A stretch of DNA of 64,000 nucleotides from Streptomyces endophytica (GTDB lineage: Bacteria; Actinomycetota; Actinomycetes; Streptomycetales; Streptomycetaceae). Position numbers and translations under genes: made by a program. The notes under the pieces are model-generated. The model searched no databases, was not told the origin of the DNA, and saw nothing but the letters and a program-made list of their open reading frames with translations. Positions 17,163 to 27,788 of the stretch are shown piece by piece; within the stretch, counting starts at the first letter, position 1; the number at the start of each line of letters is the position of its first letter. The stretch lies in the NCBI RefSeq assembly GCF_026153355.1, contig NZ_CP110636.1, positions 4,774,001 to 4,838,000 on the forward strand. Reading direction: 5' to 3'.

Positions 17163-17167
17163 GCTAG
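16214..17167 (+). CDS. IS481 family transposase
   Basis: 317 aa from GTG 16214, with GGAGG five bases upstream; the family usually starts with VHRNAPLTP-like sequence, as here. An N-terminal helix-turn-helix (LRRAAERFQVSHTTAARW) is followed by an rve-type DDE core: Asp in ELVHIDVKKLG (about 140), Asp in VLTDNAWSYS (about 220) and Glu in GKVERFHRTLLDEW (about 256). The last codons read CAC AGC TAG, and the stop TAG lies in the duplicated target sequence outside the element, so termination depends on the insertion site. The gene appears intact. Confidence 0.93.
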   Translation: MIHRNAPLTPTGRLRLARCIVDDGWPLRRAAERFQVSHTTAARWAGRYQLHGQAGMEDRSSRPHHQPHRTSAAVEDEVVRMRREHRIGPLRLAARADLAASTAHRILTRHGLPPLAATDRATGEPVRRYERARPGELVHIDVKKLGRIPDGGGHKALGRAAGRKNRNSTGYAYLHTALDDHTRLTYTENLPDEKAATCADFLTRATAWFAQCGVTVERVLTDNAWSYSKNTWRQTCRDLGIQPRWTRPWRPQTNGKVERFHRTLLDEWAYHRPYSSDAERQAAFPDWLDWYNYHRPHTGISGHTPASRVTNLSGQHS

Positions 17168-17423
17168 GGGGTTGTTGGGTGCGGTGACGGACCTCCGGGG
17201 CGTCCCCTCCCGTGAGGGGGAAAGTGAAGGACGGTGGGGGGCACATAACGCCCACGCGTCCGCAGGCAACAGACCAGGTCCGCCCCCAACCAGCTCACAA
17301 ACTCCCCCTCACGGGAGGGGCTGGACCGGAGGACGAAGTCTGGAGGGCCGGCACCGCACCCGACAAACAACGCCCGCCGCTGGGGGCACCTCCCAGCGTT
17401 AGCTGGGGGAGCAACGGCGAGAA

Positions 17424-17631
17424 GCCCCGCGGCGCCGCAGACGGCTACGTGCGAGGCGCCGCAAAGCGCGCAACGGCGAGCGAGCCCCGCGGCGCCGCAG
17501 ACGGCTACGTGCGGGGGCGCCGCAAAGCGCAGCGCCCCGCGGCGGGACAGACAGGTACGTGCGGGGGCGCCGCAAAGCGCAGCGCCCCGCGGCGCCGCAG
17601 ACGGGTACGTGGGAGGCACAGCAAAGCGCCC
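17424..17631 (+). repeat. Four tandem 50-60 nt units in the right arm of repeat copy A
   Basis: Units begin GCCCCGCGGCG at 17424, 17484, 17534 and 17584 (periods 60, 50, 50). Each contains a GTACGTG or CTACGTG centre and a CGCCGCAAAGCGC tail. Similar units occur at 52215 and 52273 and, inverted, at 51789-51935. Confidence 0.85.
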
Positions 17632-17655
17632 CCTGTCGAGGGGGAGGGGATCACG

Positions 17656-17675
17656 AGATATCTTGATGTCGAGCA
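17656..17675 (+). promoter_or_regulatory. Candidate regulatory motif upstream of isocitrate dehydrogenase
   Basis: An imperfect dyad CTTGATGTCGAG next to GATATC, 30-50 bases before the GTG start. It is the only A/T-rich spot in the leader and could be an operator or part of the promoter. No regulator is assigned. Confidence 0.35.
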
Positions 17676-17703
17676 ATGTTGCAGACGTGGAGCGGAGCAC
17701 CCG

Positions 17704-19923
<2,220 letters not shown>

Positions 19924-19952
19924 CCCAGCCGCTCCGGGCCCCACGGCCCGTT

Positions 19953-19986
19953 CCGCCCCGGCCGGCATCGCGCCCGGCCGGGGCGG
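19953..19986 (+). terminator. Terminator after isocitrate dehydrogenase
   Basis: Perfect 13-bp stem, CCGCCCCGGCCGG (19953-19965) with CCGGCCGGGGCGG (19974-19986), 8-nt loop, 30 bases past the stop. The remaining sequence up to 20300 shows no recognisable gene. Confidence 0.85.
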
Positions 19987-20300
19987 CGCCGTACCGGAAC
20001 CGATGGGGCCGGCGCCGTTCGCGGCATCATCACCCGACCTCACCCGGATCGCCCGCCACCACCCGGGCCCCGCCCTCCCTGCACCGCGTCGATCCGGCCG
20101 AGGGGCTCCTCCCGGACGACGTCGCCACGCTCCGGAAACGGGCCGCCGACCACGCGCCCGGAACCGGCGGTGGCCAGGGGACGCGACCCGACCGCACGGC
20201 GGCCCCCGGCGCGGTAGCGTCACCCCGTCGTCACCGCCGCCCATGACCGCGCACACCGGTCACGGCGGCCCGGTCAGCACTTCTCACGGGGGACACACCG

Positions 20301-20699
20301 ATGGAACTCGCCCAGGTCCGCCTGCTCGTCACGGACTTCCGCGGCTGCTACCGCTTCTACCGGGACGTGCTGGGCCTCACCCCGCAGTTCGAGGCCGAGG
20401 ACGGCCCGTACGCCAAGTTCACCTGCGACCGGGGCTCCGCGGGCATCGCCCTCCAGGACCGCGCGCAGCTGGCCGAGGTCCTCGCCGACCTGGCGGCACC
20501 CCCGGCCGGACACCGCGCCCTCATCGCCCTGCGCGTCGACGACCTCGACGGCTACTGCGCCGAGCTCACCGGGCGCGGTGCGGTCCTGGACCACGGCCCG
20601 GCCCCGATGACCGACCGGATGCGCGTGGCCCACCTCAGGGACCCCGAGGGCAACCTCCTCGAACTCCAGCAGTGGCTGGCCCCGCGCACCGCCGGCTGA
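20301..20699 (+). CDS. VOC superfamily (glyoxalase/bleomycin resistance-like) protein
   Basis: 132 aa. Starts MELAQVRLLVTDFRGCYRFYRDVLGL and ends with LRDPEGNLLELQQW, the two ends of the paired beta-alpha-beta-beta-beta fold of VOC proteins. A putative metal-ligand glutamate (E in LLELQQW) is in place. VOC proteins range from dioxygenases to antibiotic-binding proteins and no substrate can be named. ATG has GGGGGA ten bases upstream. The gene is convergent with a HAD hydrolase gene. Confidence 0.85.
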   Translation: MELAQVRLLVTDFRGCYRFYRDVLGLTPQFEAEDGPYAKFTCDRGSAGIALQDRAQLAEVLADLAAPPAGHRALIALRVDDLDGYCAELTGRGAVLDHGPAPMTDRMRVAHLRDPEGNLLELQQWLAPRTAG

Positions 20700-20721
20700 C
20701 CCGGTCCGGGCCCGGCGCCGC

Positions 20722-21420
20722 TCACCCGACCAGGTCCAGCACCGGCCGCAGCCCGTCCGGCCGGCGCTCCACCGGCAGATGGTCCACCGGCAGGTAGGCG
20801 CAGCCGAGCGCGGTCGCCCCGCCGTCCGCCGTACGGTCGTCGCCCACCATCAGCACGGCCGACGGGTCCAGGCCCAGCTCCTGGCAGGCCACCGCGAACA
20901 GCCGCGGATCCGGCTTCTGCAGGCCGTGCTCGAACGAGAGCACACAGCTGTCCAGGTAACGGGCCAGGCCGTGCGCGCGCAGCACCGGCCGCAGGTCCCA
21001 GCCGATGTTGCTCAGCACGCCGGTCCGGACGCCCCGCCGGCGCAGCTCCGCCAGCACCTCGGCGGCGTCCGGGTAGGGCCGCCAGGCCGCCGCCGTCCTG
21101 TGACGTTCGTAGAGCGCGTCGTACAACTCCTCGGCCGGCAACGGGACTTGACGGGCCAGCCCGGTGTACAGCGCACGGTGACGGGCGGCGTCCCGGTCCC
21201 GGACCTCCCACAGCCCGGCCAGTCCGTCGGGCAGCGCGACGGGGGAGGAGCCGCCGGGCAGCGCCCCCGCCCGCTCCAGCTCGGCCGCCCGGCGGGCCAG
21301 CTCCGTCTCGTCCATGGCGACCCCGGTCGCGGCCAGCGCGGCACGCAGCCAGGACTCCGCGGGCTCGATCCGCAACAGCGTCCCGGAGAAGTCGAAGAGC
21401 ACACCCTTGATCGTGGTCAT
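20722..21420 (-). CDS. HAD superfamily hydrolase
   Basis: 232 aa. Motif I is GVLFDFSGTLL (residues 6-16; Asp nucleophile, with S where Asp-x-Asp HADs have the second acid). The alpha-helical cap covers about 20-90, motif II is TGVLSNIGWD, motif III a Lys in QKPDPRLFAVACQELGLDP, and motif IV VLMVGDDRTADGGAT. The missing second aspartate of DxD is seen in dehalogenase- or REG-2-like members; the reaction is not determined. It ends in LRPVLDLVG. It faces the VOC gene, and the short gap between them holds little else. Confidence 0.88.
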   Translation of the reverse strand: MTTIKGVLFDFSGTLLRIEPAESWLRAALAATGVAMDETELARRAAELERAGALPGGSSPVALPDGLAGLWEVRDRDAARHRALYTGLARQVPLPAEELYDALYERHRTAAAWRPYPDAAEVLAELRRRGVRTGVLSNIGWDLRPVLRAHGLARYLDSCVLSFEHGLQKPDPRLFAVACQELGLDPSAVLMVGDDRTADGGATALGCAYLPVDHLPVERRPDGLRPVLDLVG

Positions 21421-21535
21421 GGCCCCATCCTGGCCCGGAACGGCGCGCGGGGCGACGGGCGGGCACGGAGCATGCGGCCCGGGCCAGGGCCTTTCCGGCC
21501 ATCGTGCCCCGGCCCCCGGGCACCCGGCCCCGCCC

Positions 21536-22471
21536 TCAGGTCAGCGCGGACAGCCCGGGAATGAACGTCACCAGCAGCGGTACCGCCGGGAGCAGGACCG
21601 CGCAGGCCGTCATCCGCAGCCGGCGGCCCGGCGTGAAGCGTGGAGCGGGGGCGAGCAGCCGGTCCACCCGCTGCGGGACCTCGGCAAGCTGCGTCGGACA
21701 GGGCCCGAACACCCCGCGGTCCTCGTTGAGTTCGACCAGGGCCAGGGCGACCGTCAGCCGGCCGAAGCGGCGCGAGGCCACGTCGTCGGCGGCCAGTTCG
21801 ACCAGCCGGTGCACCTGGTCGCGGAACGCCGCGAACACCGGGATCTGCGGGAAGCCGGCGGCCAGCGCCGACGCGCAGTAGAGCAGCAGATCGTGCCGGG
21901 CCCGCACATGGCCCTGCTCATGGGCGATCAGCGCATCGAGCTGACGACCCTTCAGCCGCCGCAACGCCGCCGTGGTGAGGACCAGTTGGGGCGAGGAATG
22001 ATGCAGCCACCACGCCTCCGGGCGGTCGCCCTCCAGGACGACCAGCCGTTCACCGGCCGGCTCCTCGCCGGGCAGCAGCGGGACCCGCCGCCGCAACTCG
22101 TCCCGGCTCCGGCGTCGGCGGGCCCGCGCATCGCGCACCTCCCGGGTCAGCGCGAGGCCCGTCCAGGCACCGCCGCCGGCGAGCAGCAGGGCCAGCACAC
22201 CGGCCCAAGGCCCGTAGCCCTGCAGGGCGTACGCCTCGACGACCACCCGGGGCGCCGGGCCGAACACCGGGCTGCGGACGGATTCCCAGGCGGCGGCCGC
22301 GCTCAGCGACATCGCGAGGATGCAGCACAGCAGAACACCGGCCACCACGCACTGCCACACCCACAGGGCGAGCACCGGTTCGCGGTCGGGCCAGTCCGAA
22401 CGGGCCATCAGCCGCGGCGCCATCGACGCGGCCAGCGCGCCGAGAATCATCAGCGCGAGAGGGACCATCAT
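21536..22471 (-). CDS. M56 family (BlaR1-like) membrane metallopeptidase
   Basis: 311 aa. Hydrophobic helices occur at about 3-20, 35-60, 85-110 and 285-305. The zinc motif HEQGH is in LDALIAHEQGHVRARHD near residue 184, followed by LVELAADDVASRR with the third ligand. In Streptomyces such proteins are often paired with a BlaI-type repressor; here no BlaI gene adjoins it and the upstream neighbour encodes a DUF5134-like membrane protein. ATG ATG at the start leaves a one-codon ambiguity. Confidence 0.88.
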   Translation of the reverse strand: MMVPLALMILGALAASMAPRLMARSDWPDREPVLALWVWQCVVAGVLLCCILAMSLSAAAAWESVRSPVFGPAPRVVVEAYALQGYGPWAGVLALLLAGGGAWTGLALTREVRDARARRRRSRDELRRRVPLLPGEEPAGERLVVLEGDRPEAWWLHHSSPQLVLTTAALRRLKGRQLDALIAHEQGHVRARHDLLLYCASALAAGFPQIPVFAAFRDQVHRLVELAADDVASRRFGRLTVALALVELNEDRGVFGPCPTQLAEVPQRVDRLLAPAPRFTPGRRLRMTACAVLLPAVPLLVTFIPGLSALT

Positions 22472-22591
22472 GGCGTCAGCCTATGAGCGCGCGACTACTC
22501 GTTGGTACAGGCATACATCGGAAGTGACGTACGCCACCCCGGCCGAAGGTGTGGAACGGAGGCGGCTGTACGGCCCGTGGGCGCGTCGGGC

Positions 22592-23185
22592 TCACATCAT
22601 GAGCAGCATCGCCAGCATGCCGATGCCCATCGCCACCCGGCAGGCGCGCAGCACGTCCGCCGTCCCGGCACCGCCCGCCACGGCGGGCACCCCGGCCACC
22701 GCCGGCCCGTCCGCCGCCGGCACCAGCCGGACGCCCGCGCCGATCACGTAGACCGTGTAGTAGACGAGCAGCAGACCCGTCACCCACGGCACCCCGCCCG
22801 GCGCGGAGTGCGTCATCGTGCCCAGGTGATCCATCCCGGCCATGCCGTGTCCCGCGCCCGGCCGGCCCCCGGGGCCGCCCGGCCACACCATCGCCAGCGC
22901 CATGTACACCATCGCCAGCGCGCCCACCGCGTGGTGCAGATGCCGGCGCACCAGCGCCACCACGGCCGCCGCCCCGAAGCCCGCGGTGAACAGCCACGGC
23001 GACCACGGCGGCGCCACCACGGACGCCGGCACGGCCATCGCCGCCATCCCCAGCGCCATCACACCCTCCCCGCGGGCCGCCGCCCGCTGCGCGGCCGGTA
23101 CGCCGCCGGCCCGGGCCAGGCAGTACGCCCCGGCGCCCGCGCACAACAGGACCAGCAGCCAGCCGACCAACGGTGGTGCGTGCAC
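22592..23185 (-). CDS. DUF5134-like membrane protein
   Basis: 197 aa from GTG 23183-23185, with GGGAGG six bases upstream; a longer start at 23266 would add 27 Arg-rich residues with no hydrophobic character. About six membrane helices (near 5-25, 45-65, 70-85, 90-110, 135-155 and 175-197), and a His/Met-rich patch GHGMAGMDHLGTMTH between helices four and five that could bind metal. This matches the DUF5134 type of Streptomyces proteins, often found beside M56 peptidases. Function unknown. Confidence 0.75.
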   Translation of the reverse strand: MHAPPLVGWLLVLLCAGAGAYCLARAGGVPAAQRAAARGEGVMALGMAAMAVPASVVAPPWSPWLFTAGFGAAAVVALVRRHLHHAVGALAMVYMALAMVWPGGPGGRPGAGHGMAGMDHLGTMTHSAPGGVPWVTGLLLVYYTVYVIGAGVRLVPAADGPAVAGVPAVAGGAGTADVLRACRVAMGIGMLAMLLMM

Positions 23186-23342
23186 GAAGCGCCTCCCTGC
23201 GGCCGTCGCCACCCGTACGCGTCGGCTGCAGGATGCCCGCGGGACAGGCCGCACACGGGAGCGCACGGGCGCAAACCGGGAGCGCGGAAGCGGGCCCGAG
23301 ACGCTCTCAGGGCCTGTCCGAGGGGTCAGGGCCGGCCAGGTG

Positions 23343-23729
23343 TTAAGGCCGGTAGCGCAGCGGATGGTCCGCCGGGACCTCGGTGAGCACGATGCGGTGC
23401 CCGTCCGGATCGGCGATCCACATCTCGATCAGCCCCCAGGGCTCCTGCACCGGCGGCCGCAGCACCTCCACCCCGCGCGACACCAGCTTCCGGTGCGCGG
23501 CCTGCGCGTCCGCCACCTGGAGCCACAGCCGGAGGGTGTCCGTGGCCGGCTCCGTGGCGCGGCCGGAGACCTCCAGGTAGCCGCCGCCGAGGAAGTAGAC
23601 CGTGCCGCGCTCGGGACCGGTGCCGAACTCCCGGTAGATCTCCAGCCCCAGCGCCTCGCCGTAGAACGCCCGCGACCGTTCCGGATCGGACGGCCGCAAC
23701 AGCACCCTGCTGCTCAGTACATGCACCAT
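23343..23729 (-). CDS. VOC superfamily protein
   Basis: 128 aa, starting MVHVLSSRVLLRPSDPERSRAFY and ending IADPDGHRIVLTEVPADHPL. Two beta-alpha-beta-beta-beta modules, with the second-half motif EMWIADPDGHRIVL typical of glyoxalase-like proteins. Ligand unknown. An upstream in-frame ATG (23768) would add 13 basic residues without a ribosome-binding site. It is transcribed divergently from a GNAT gene. Confidence 0.85.
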   Translation of the reverse strand: MVHVLSSRVLLRPSDPERSRAFYGEALGLEIYREFGTGPERGTVYFLGGGYLEVSGRATEPATDTLRLWLQVADAQAAHRKLVSRGVEVLRPPVQEPWGLIEMWIADPDGHRIVLTEVPADHPLRYRP

Positions 23730-23848
23730 GCCGGCGACCCTACGCCGCCCGCGCAGCGGCCCCGACACGGCGCGCGCACCTCTTGTTAGCCTCGGATCCG
23801 CCAGCCGCCCGGCTCCGCCCCGCCCGGCCCGAGAGGACCCCGCCCGCC

Positions 23849-24382
23849 ATGCCCACCACCGAGCTGACCTTCCGCACCGCCGTCGACTCCGACGTCCCCG
23901 GCCTCGTCGACCTCATCGAGTCGGCGTACCGCGGCGACGCGAGCCGGGCCGGCTGGACCACGGAGGCCGATCTGCTGGAGGGCCAGCGCACCGACCCGGA
24001 GGGCGTCGCCGCCGTGGTGCGGCACGAGACCGGGCTGCTGCTGGTCGCCGAGCGGGACGGCGCGCTGACCGCCTGCTGCCAGCTCGAACACCGCGGCGAC
24101 CACGCGTACTTCGGGATGTTCGCGGTGCGCCCCGCGCTCCAGGGCGGCGGCTTCGGCCGGACCATGCTCGCCGAGGCCGAGCGGACCGCCCGGGAGACCT
24201 GGGACGCCCGGGAGATGCGGATGACCGTCATCCGGCAGCGCACCGAACTGATCGCCTGGTACGAGCGCCGCGGCTACCGCCGCACCGGCGAGTTCAGCCC
24301 GTTCCCGTACGGCGACGAGCGGTTCGGGATCCCGCAGCGCGCCGACCTGGAGTTCGAGGTGCTGGTCAAGCCGCTGGGCTGA
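23849..24382 (+). CDS. GNAT family N-acetyltransferase
   Basis: 177 aa from ATG 23849 (GAGAGGA upstream). Begins MPTTELTFRTAVDSDVPGLV; the acetyl-CoA loop motif A is FAVRPALQGGGFGRTMLAEAE, with the Q/R-x-x-G-x-G/A form as QGGGFG. A C-terminal VIRQRTELIAWYERRGYRRTG motif is typical of small GNAT enzymes. The acceptor is unknown. It is convergent with the amino-acid ABC transporter operon. Confidence 0.88.
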   Translation: MPTTELTFRTAVDSDVPGLVDLIESAYRGDASRAGWTTEADLLEGQRTDPEGVAAVVRHETGLLLVAERDGALTACCQLEHRGDHAYFGMFAVRPALQGGGFGRTMLAEAERTARETWDAREMRMTVIRQRTELIAWYERRGYRRTGEFSPFPYGDERFGIPQRADLEFEVLVKPLG

Positions 24383-24402
24383 CCCGTCCCCGGCGGGGCG
24401 TG

Positions 24403-25212
24403 CTACAGCCGCCCCGCCTGGATGATCCGCTGCAGGAACTGCCGGGTGCGGTCGTGCCGCGGCTCCCCGAAGACCTGCCCGGGTGTGCCGCGTTCCAGTA
24501 CCACCCCGCCGTCCAGGAAGCACACCTGGTCGGCGACGTCCCGCGCGAAGCCCATCTCATGGGTGGCGATGACCATGGTCATGCCCTCCTCCTTGAGGTC
24601 GCGGACCACGCCGAGGACCTCGCCGACCAGCTCCGGGTCGAGCGCCGCGGTGATCTCGTCGAGCAGCAGCAGCCGGGGCCGCCCGGCCAGTGCCCGGACG
24701 ATCGCGACCCGCTGCTGCTGGCCGCCGCTGAGCCGGTCGGGATACTCCCCGGCCCGTCCGCCGAGCCCCAGCCGGTCCAGCAGCTCCCGGGCCCGCTCCT
24801 CCGCCTCGGCGCGCGATACCCCGTGCACCCGGCGCGGCGCCAGCGTGATGTTGTCCAGCACGGTCATGTGCGGGAAGAGGTTGTACGCCTGGAAGACCAC
24901 CCCGATCCGGCGCCGCACCGCGTCCGCGTCGGTCCGCGGATCGGTGATCTCCGCGCCGTCCAGGAAGATCGCCCCGTCGTCGATCTCCTCCAGCAGGTTG
25001 GCGCAGCGCAGCAGCGTCGACTTGCCCGACCCGGAGGCCCCGATCAGCGCGGTCACGGTGTGCGGGGGCACCTCCAGGTCCACGTCCCGCAGCACGACCG
25101 TGCCCCGCCCGTACGTCTTGCGCACCGATTCCAGCCGCAGTACGGGGCCGTCCCCGGAAGCCGCCGCGGCCTTCTCGGCGGCGGGCCGCGGTGTGCGGTC
25201 GGTCGTGCTCAT
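24403..25212 (-). CDS. Polar amino acid ABC importer, ATP-binding protein
   Basis: 269 aa. Walker A GASGSGKST (58-66), Q-loop VFQAYNLFPHMTV, signature LSGGQQQR (about 160), Walker B LLLLDEITAALDP and H-loop ATHEMGFA are all intact. Glutamine/histidine-type (GlnQ/HisP) ABC ATPases share this pattern, including the NLFPHM segment. The start ATG overlaps the permease stop by four bases (ATGA), so permease and ATPase are coupled. Third and last gene of a minus-strand operon with the substrate-binding protein and permease. Confidence 0.94.
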   Translation of the reverse strand: MSTTDRTPRPAAEKAAAASGDGPVLRLESVRKTYGRGTVVLRDVDLEVPPHTVTALIGASGSGKSTLLRCANLLEEIDDGAIFLDGAEITDPRTDADAVRRRIGVVFQAYNLFPHMTVLDNITLAPRRVHGVSRAEAEERARELLDRLGLGGRAGEYPDRLSGGQQQRVAIVRALAGRPRLLLLDEITAALDPELVGEVLGVVRDLKEEGMTMVIATHEMGFARDVADQVCFLDGGVVLERGTPGQVFGEPRHDRTRQFLQRIIQAGRL

Positions 25213-26114
25213 ACCAGCCCTCCCTGGGCGCGCCGGCGGTCCATCCGGGCCGTGACCCAGTCCGTGAACCGGGTCATCGGGATCGTCAGCGCGACGAAGA
25301 CCAGCCCGGCCACGACGTAGGGCGTGAAGTTGAAGTCCTTGCCGGCGATGATCTGCGCGGCGTACACCGCGTCCACCGCGCCGGCGATGGACACCAGACC
25401 GGTGTCCTTCTGCAGCGAGACCAGGTCGTTGAGCAGCGGCGGCACCACCCGCCGCACGGCCTGCGGCAGCACCACGAACCGCAGCGCCTGCCCGCTGGAG
25501 AGCCCCAGCGACCGGGCCGCGGCCCGCTGCGAGGGATGCACCGATTCGATCCCGGCGCGGAAGACCTCGGCCACGTACGCCGAGTACGTCAGCACCAGCG
25601 CGGCCCCGCCGAGCACCACCGGATCGGTGGTGACGCCCTGCAGCCGCAGCGCCGGCACCCCGAACACCACCATCAGCAGACAGATGATCAGCGGCAGCCC
25701 GCGGAAGAAGTCGGTGTACGCGGTGGCCAGCGCGCGCAGCGGGAAGAACACCGGGCCGCGCAGCGTGCGGGCCACCGCCAGCAGCAGCCCGAGCACCAGC
25801 ACCGCCGCCCCGCACACCACCAACAGCCGCAGGTTCAGCAGCAGCCCGTCCAGCACCTGGGGCAGCGCCTTGCGGGCGTACGCGGCGCTGAAGAACGTGT
25901 CCCGGGTGCGCGGCCAGCCCGGGGAGCCGGTGATCACGACGAACAGCACGACGGCGGTGACCACGGTGCTCAGCGCGGCGACCGCCGCCGCCCGGCGGGC
26001 CCTGGCCCGCTTGAACCGCTCCCGCTCGATCCGCCGCGCGGACGGCACATAGCCGTCCCCGTCCGGCTCCTCGGCTCGCTCCGGGGTCTTCAACGGCCCC
26101 TTTTCGTACGTCAC
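25209..26114 (-). CDS. Polar amino acid ABC importer, permease
   Basis: 301 aa from GTG 26112-26114. A cytoplasmic N-terminal stretch of ~45 charged residues (RRIERERFKRARARRA) precedes a HisM/GlnP-type permease: five to six helices and an EAA loop EVFRAGIESVHPSQRAAARSLGLS. The single-permease layout implies a homodimer in the inner membrane. The GTG overlaps the stop of the substrate-binding protein gene (GTGA), and its own stop overlaps the ATPase start. Confidence 0.93.
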   Translation of the reverse strand: MTYEKGPLKTPERAEEPDGDGYVPSARRIERERFKRARARRAAAVAALSTVVTAVVLFVVITGSPGWPRTRDTFFSAAYARKALPQVLDGLLLNLRLLVVCGAAVLVLGLLLAVARTLRGPVFFPLRALATAYTDFFRGLPLIICLLMVVFGVPALRLQGVTTDPVVLGGAALVLTYSAYVAEVFRAGIESVHPSQRAAARSLGLSSGQALRFVVLPQAVRRVVPPLLNDLVSLQKDTGLVSIAGAVDAVYAAQIIAGKDFNFTPYVVAGLVFVALTIPMTRFTDWVTARMDRRRAQGGLV

Positions 26115-26992
26115 TTGAGCACCGGAACGTCGACGGCGTCGGTCAGCCACTTCTTCTCCAGCGCGGCGAGCGTGCCGTCCTTCCGGAGCGCGTCGACCGC
26201 GGCCGTCACGCACCCGGTGATCCGGCTCTCCTTGTCCAGCACCAGCCCGAACTGCTCCTTCGCGCTGCCGGTGTCCGCGAACTGGCCCACCACCTCGGCC
26301 TCCTTGACCTCGGCCGAGGTGATGTAGAACGCCGTCGGCAGGTCGGTGACGATCGCGTCGACCTGGCCGTTCTTCAGGGCTGTCTTCGCGTAGTCGTTCT
26401 TCTGGAAGACCGCGGCGGTCCGGTCCGGGTGGATGGTGTCGTTGACGACGTCCAGGCTGGTGCTGCCGACCTGGGCACCGAGCTTGACGTGCCGGAGGTC
26501 GGCGATGCTCTTGGCACGGGCGGCCTTGGAGCCCTTGAGCGCGATGACCGCCTGGCGCACGTCGTAGTAGCCGGAGGAGAACGCCACCGCGTGCTTGCGC
26601 TGTGCGCTGATGGAGATCTGGTTGATGTCGAAGTCGAACTTCTTCGCGCCGGGCGCGAAGGCGTTGGTGAACGGCACGGTCTGCCAGTCCACCGCGGCCT
26701 TGTCGTAGCCCAGCTGCCGGGCGACGGCGTAGGCGACGGCCGATTCGAAGCCCTTGCCGCTGGCCGGGTCGTCGTCCTGGAACCACGGCGCGTAGGCCGG
26801 CTTGTCGGTGCCGACGGTGAGCTTCCCGGCCTGCACCGTGGCGAGTTTGCCGCGGTCGCAGCTCTGTTTGCCCTGCCCGGTGGCCGGCGGGCCACCGGGG
26901 GACTCGTCCTGCGGGGCGCAGCCGACGGCCGCGGTGAGCAGCACGACGGCGGCGCAAGTGGCCAGGCGAAGAGGGCGGTTGACGAGGCGCAT
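26111..26992 (-). CDS. Polar amino acid ABC importer, family 3 substrate-binding lipoprotein
   Basis: 293 aa from ATG 26990-26992. A lipoprotein signal (CAAVVLLTAAVGC, lipid cysteine near residue 22) is followed by a family 3 solute-binding domain with LTVGTDKPAYAPWFQ, KKFDFDINQISIS and QVGSTSLDVVNDTI. These bind amino acids such as glutamate, glutamine or basic residues at the cell surface. First gene of the operon; its stop overlaps the permease start. The ligand is not readable from sequence. An upstream ATG (27034) lacks a signal peptide. Confidence 0.93.
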   Translation of the reverse strand: MRLVNRPLRLATCAAVVLLTAAVGCAPQDESPGGPPATGQGKQSCDRGKLATVQAGKLTVGTDKPAYAPWFQDDDPASGKGFESAVAYAVARQLGYDKAAVDWQTVPFTNAFAPGAKKFDFDINQISISAQRKHAVAFSSGYYDVRQAVIALKGSKAARAKSIADLRHVKLGAQVGSTSLDVVNDTIHPDRTAAVFQKNDYAKTALKNGQVDAIVTDLPTAFYITSAEVKEAEVVGQFADTGSAKEQFGLVLDKESRITGCVTAAVDALRKDGTLAALEKKWLTDAVDVPVLK

Positions 26993-27104
26993 GGCGGGAG
27001 AGTGGCAGTGCGCGGGGCCGTCTGTCGAGATCATCGGGAAAACGTCCGCATGCTGGAAGCCTGTTGCGCGGCTGTGAACTGCGGATTTCCCGTCCGGCGG
27101 TCCG

Positions 27105-27788
27105 TCAGGCGGTGAAGCGCACCGCTCGCCGGATCTCCGGGAGGTCGGTCACCACCCCGTCCAGGCCGAGGCCGCGGGCCAGCCGGAGCTGGTCGTGGGT
27201 GTTGACCGTCCAGGCGACGACCTTCAGCTGCGCGGCGTGCGCCCGCTCGACCAGCTCCAGGGTGAGCCGGCGGATGTTCAGCGACAGCATGTACGCGCCG
27301 ACGGCCTGGGCGCGGTCGACGACGTCGGCGCCGTAGCGGCTGCCGACCAGGGCGGTGCGCACCCCGGGCAGCAGCGTGCGGATCGCCGCGAGCGCCTCGT
27401 CGTGGAAGGAGATCACCTCGACCCGGCCGGTCAGATCGCGCGCCCGCATCACCTCGGCCAGCGCCTGCGCGGCCGCCACGTCCTTGATCTCGGCCTGCAG
27501 CGGCGCCTTGACCGCGTCCACGACCTCCTCGAACACCGGGATGCGCTCGCCCTGGCCGGCGTCCAGCTCGCGCAGCTCGGCGAGGGTGCGCTCGGCGATC
27601 GGCCCGGCCCCGTCGGTGGTCCGGTCCACGTCCGCGTCGTGCATGACGACCAGCGCGCCGTCCTTGCTCAGATGCAGATCCAGCTCGATGACGTCGACGC
27701 CCTCGTGCTCGGCACGTACGAAGGAGCGCAGGGTGTTCTCCGGCTCGACGCCCATGATCCCGCGGTGCCCGATGGTGAGAAAGGACAA
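27105..27788 (-). CDS. Glycerophosphodiester phosphodiesterase
   Basis: 227 aa if the TTG at 27786-27788 is used (GAGG five bases upstream); it gives the usual N-terminus SFLTIGHRGIMGVEPENTLRS. GDPD motifs are complete: HRG with E-N-T, VIELDLHLSKDGALVVMHDADVDRTTD (read in two parts: ELDLHLSKDG and VMHDADVDR), QAEIKD and WTVNTHDQ. It hydrolyses glycerophosphodiesters to glycerol 3-phosphate and an alcohol; lack of a signal peptide implies a cytoplasmic enzyme. Upstream in-frame ATG codons would add ~59 residues unlike the family. Confidence 0.9.
   Translation of the reverse strand: MSFLTIGHRGIMGVEPENTLRSFVRAEHEGVDVIELDLHLSKDGALVVMHDADVDRTTDGAGPIAERTLAELRELDAGQGERIPVFEEVVDAVKAPLQAEIKDVAAAQALAEVMRARDLTGRVEVISFHDEALAAIRTLLPGVRTALVGSRYGADVVDRAQAVGAYMLSLNIRRLTLELVERAHAAQLKVVAWTVNTHDQLRLARGLGLDGVVTDLPEIRRAVRFTA

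Larger units (their letters stand above)
15990..17640. repeat. Composite palindromic repeat, copy A (interrupted by an IS element)
   Basis: The left arm (about 16010-16096) is the inverted complement of the right arm. A ~50-base segment at 16041-16092 recurs perfectly inverted at 17372-17422. The core (17169-17370) contains a perfect 17-bp stem (17204-17220 with 17304-17320). Bases 17311-17361 are identical to 52125-52175 in copy B. The right arm carries tandem units starting GCCCCGCGGCG at 17424, 17484, 17534 and 17584. An IS481-type element splits the left arm from the core at 16097-17162. I know no established name for this repeat. Confidence 0.85.

Noticed and set aside
16041..17422. 50-bp inverted repeats as ends of a composite transposon
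   Set aside because: They belong to the arms of the palindromic repeat, also seen in copy B without the IS; true IS ends and target duplication lie inside them.
17212..17703. N-terminal extension of isocitrate dehydrogenase
   Set aside because: The frame is open but translates the palindromic repeat; the family begins at VTDSTIIYTHTDE, and the total of 739 aa then fits.
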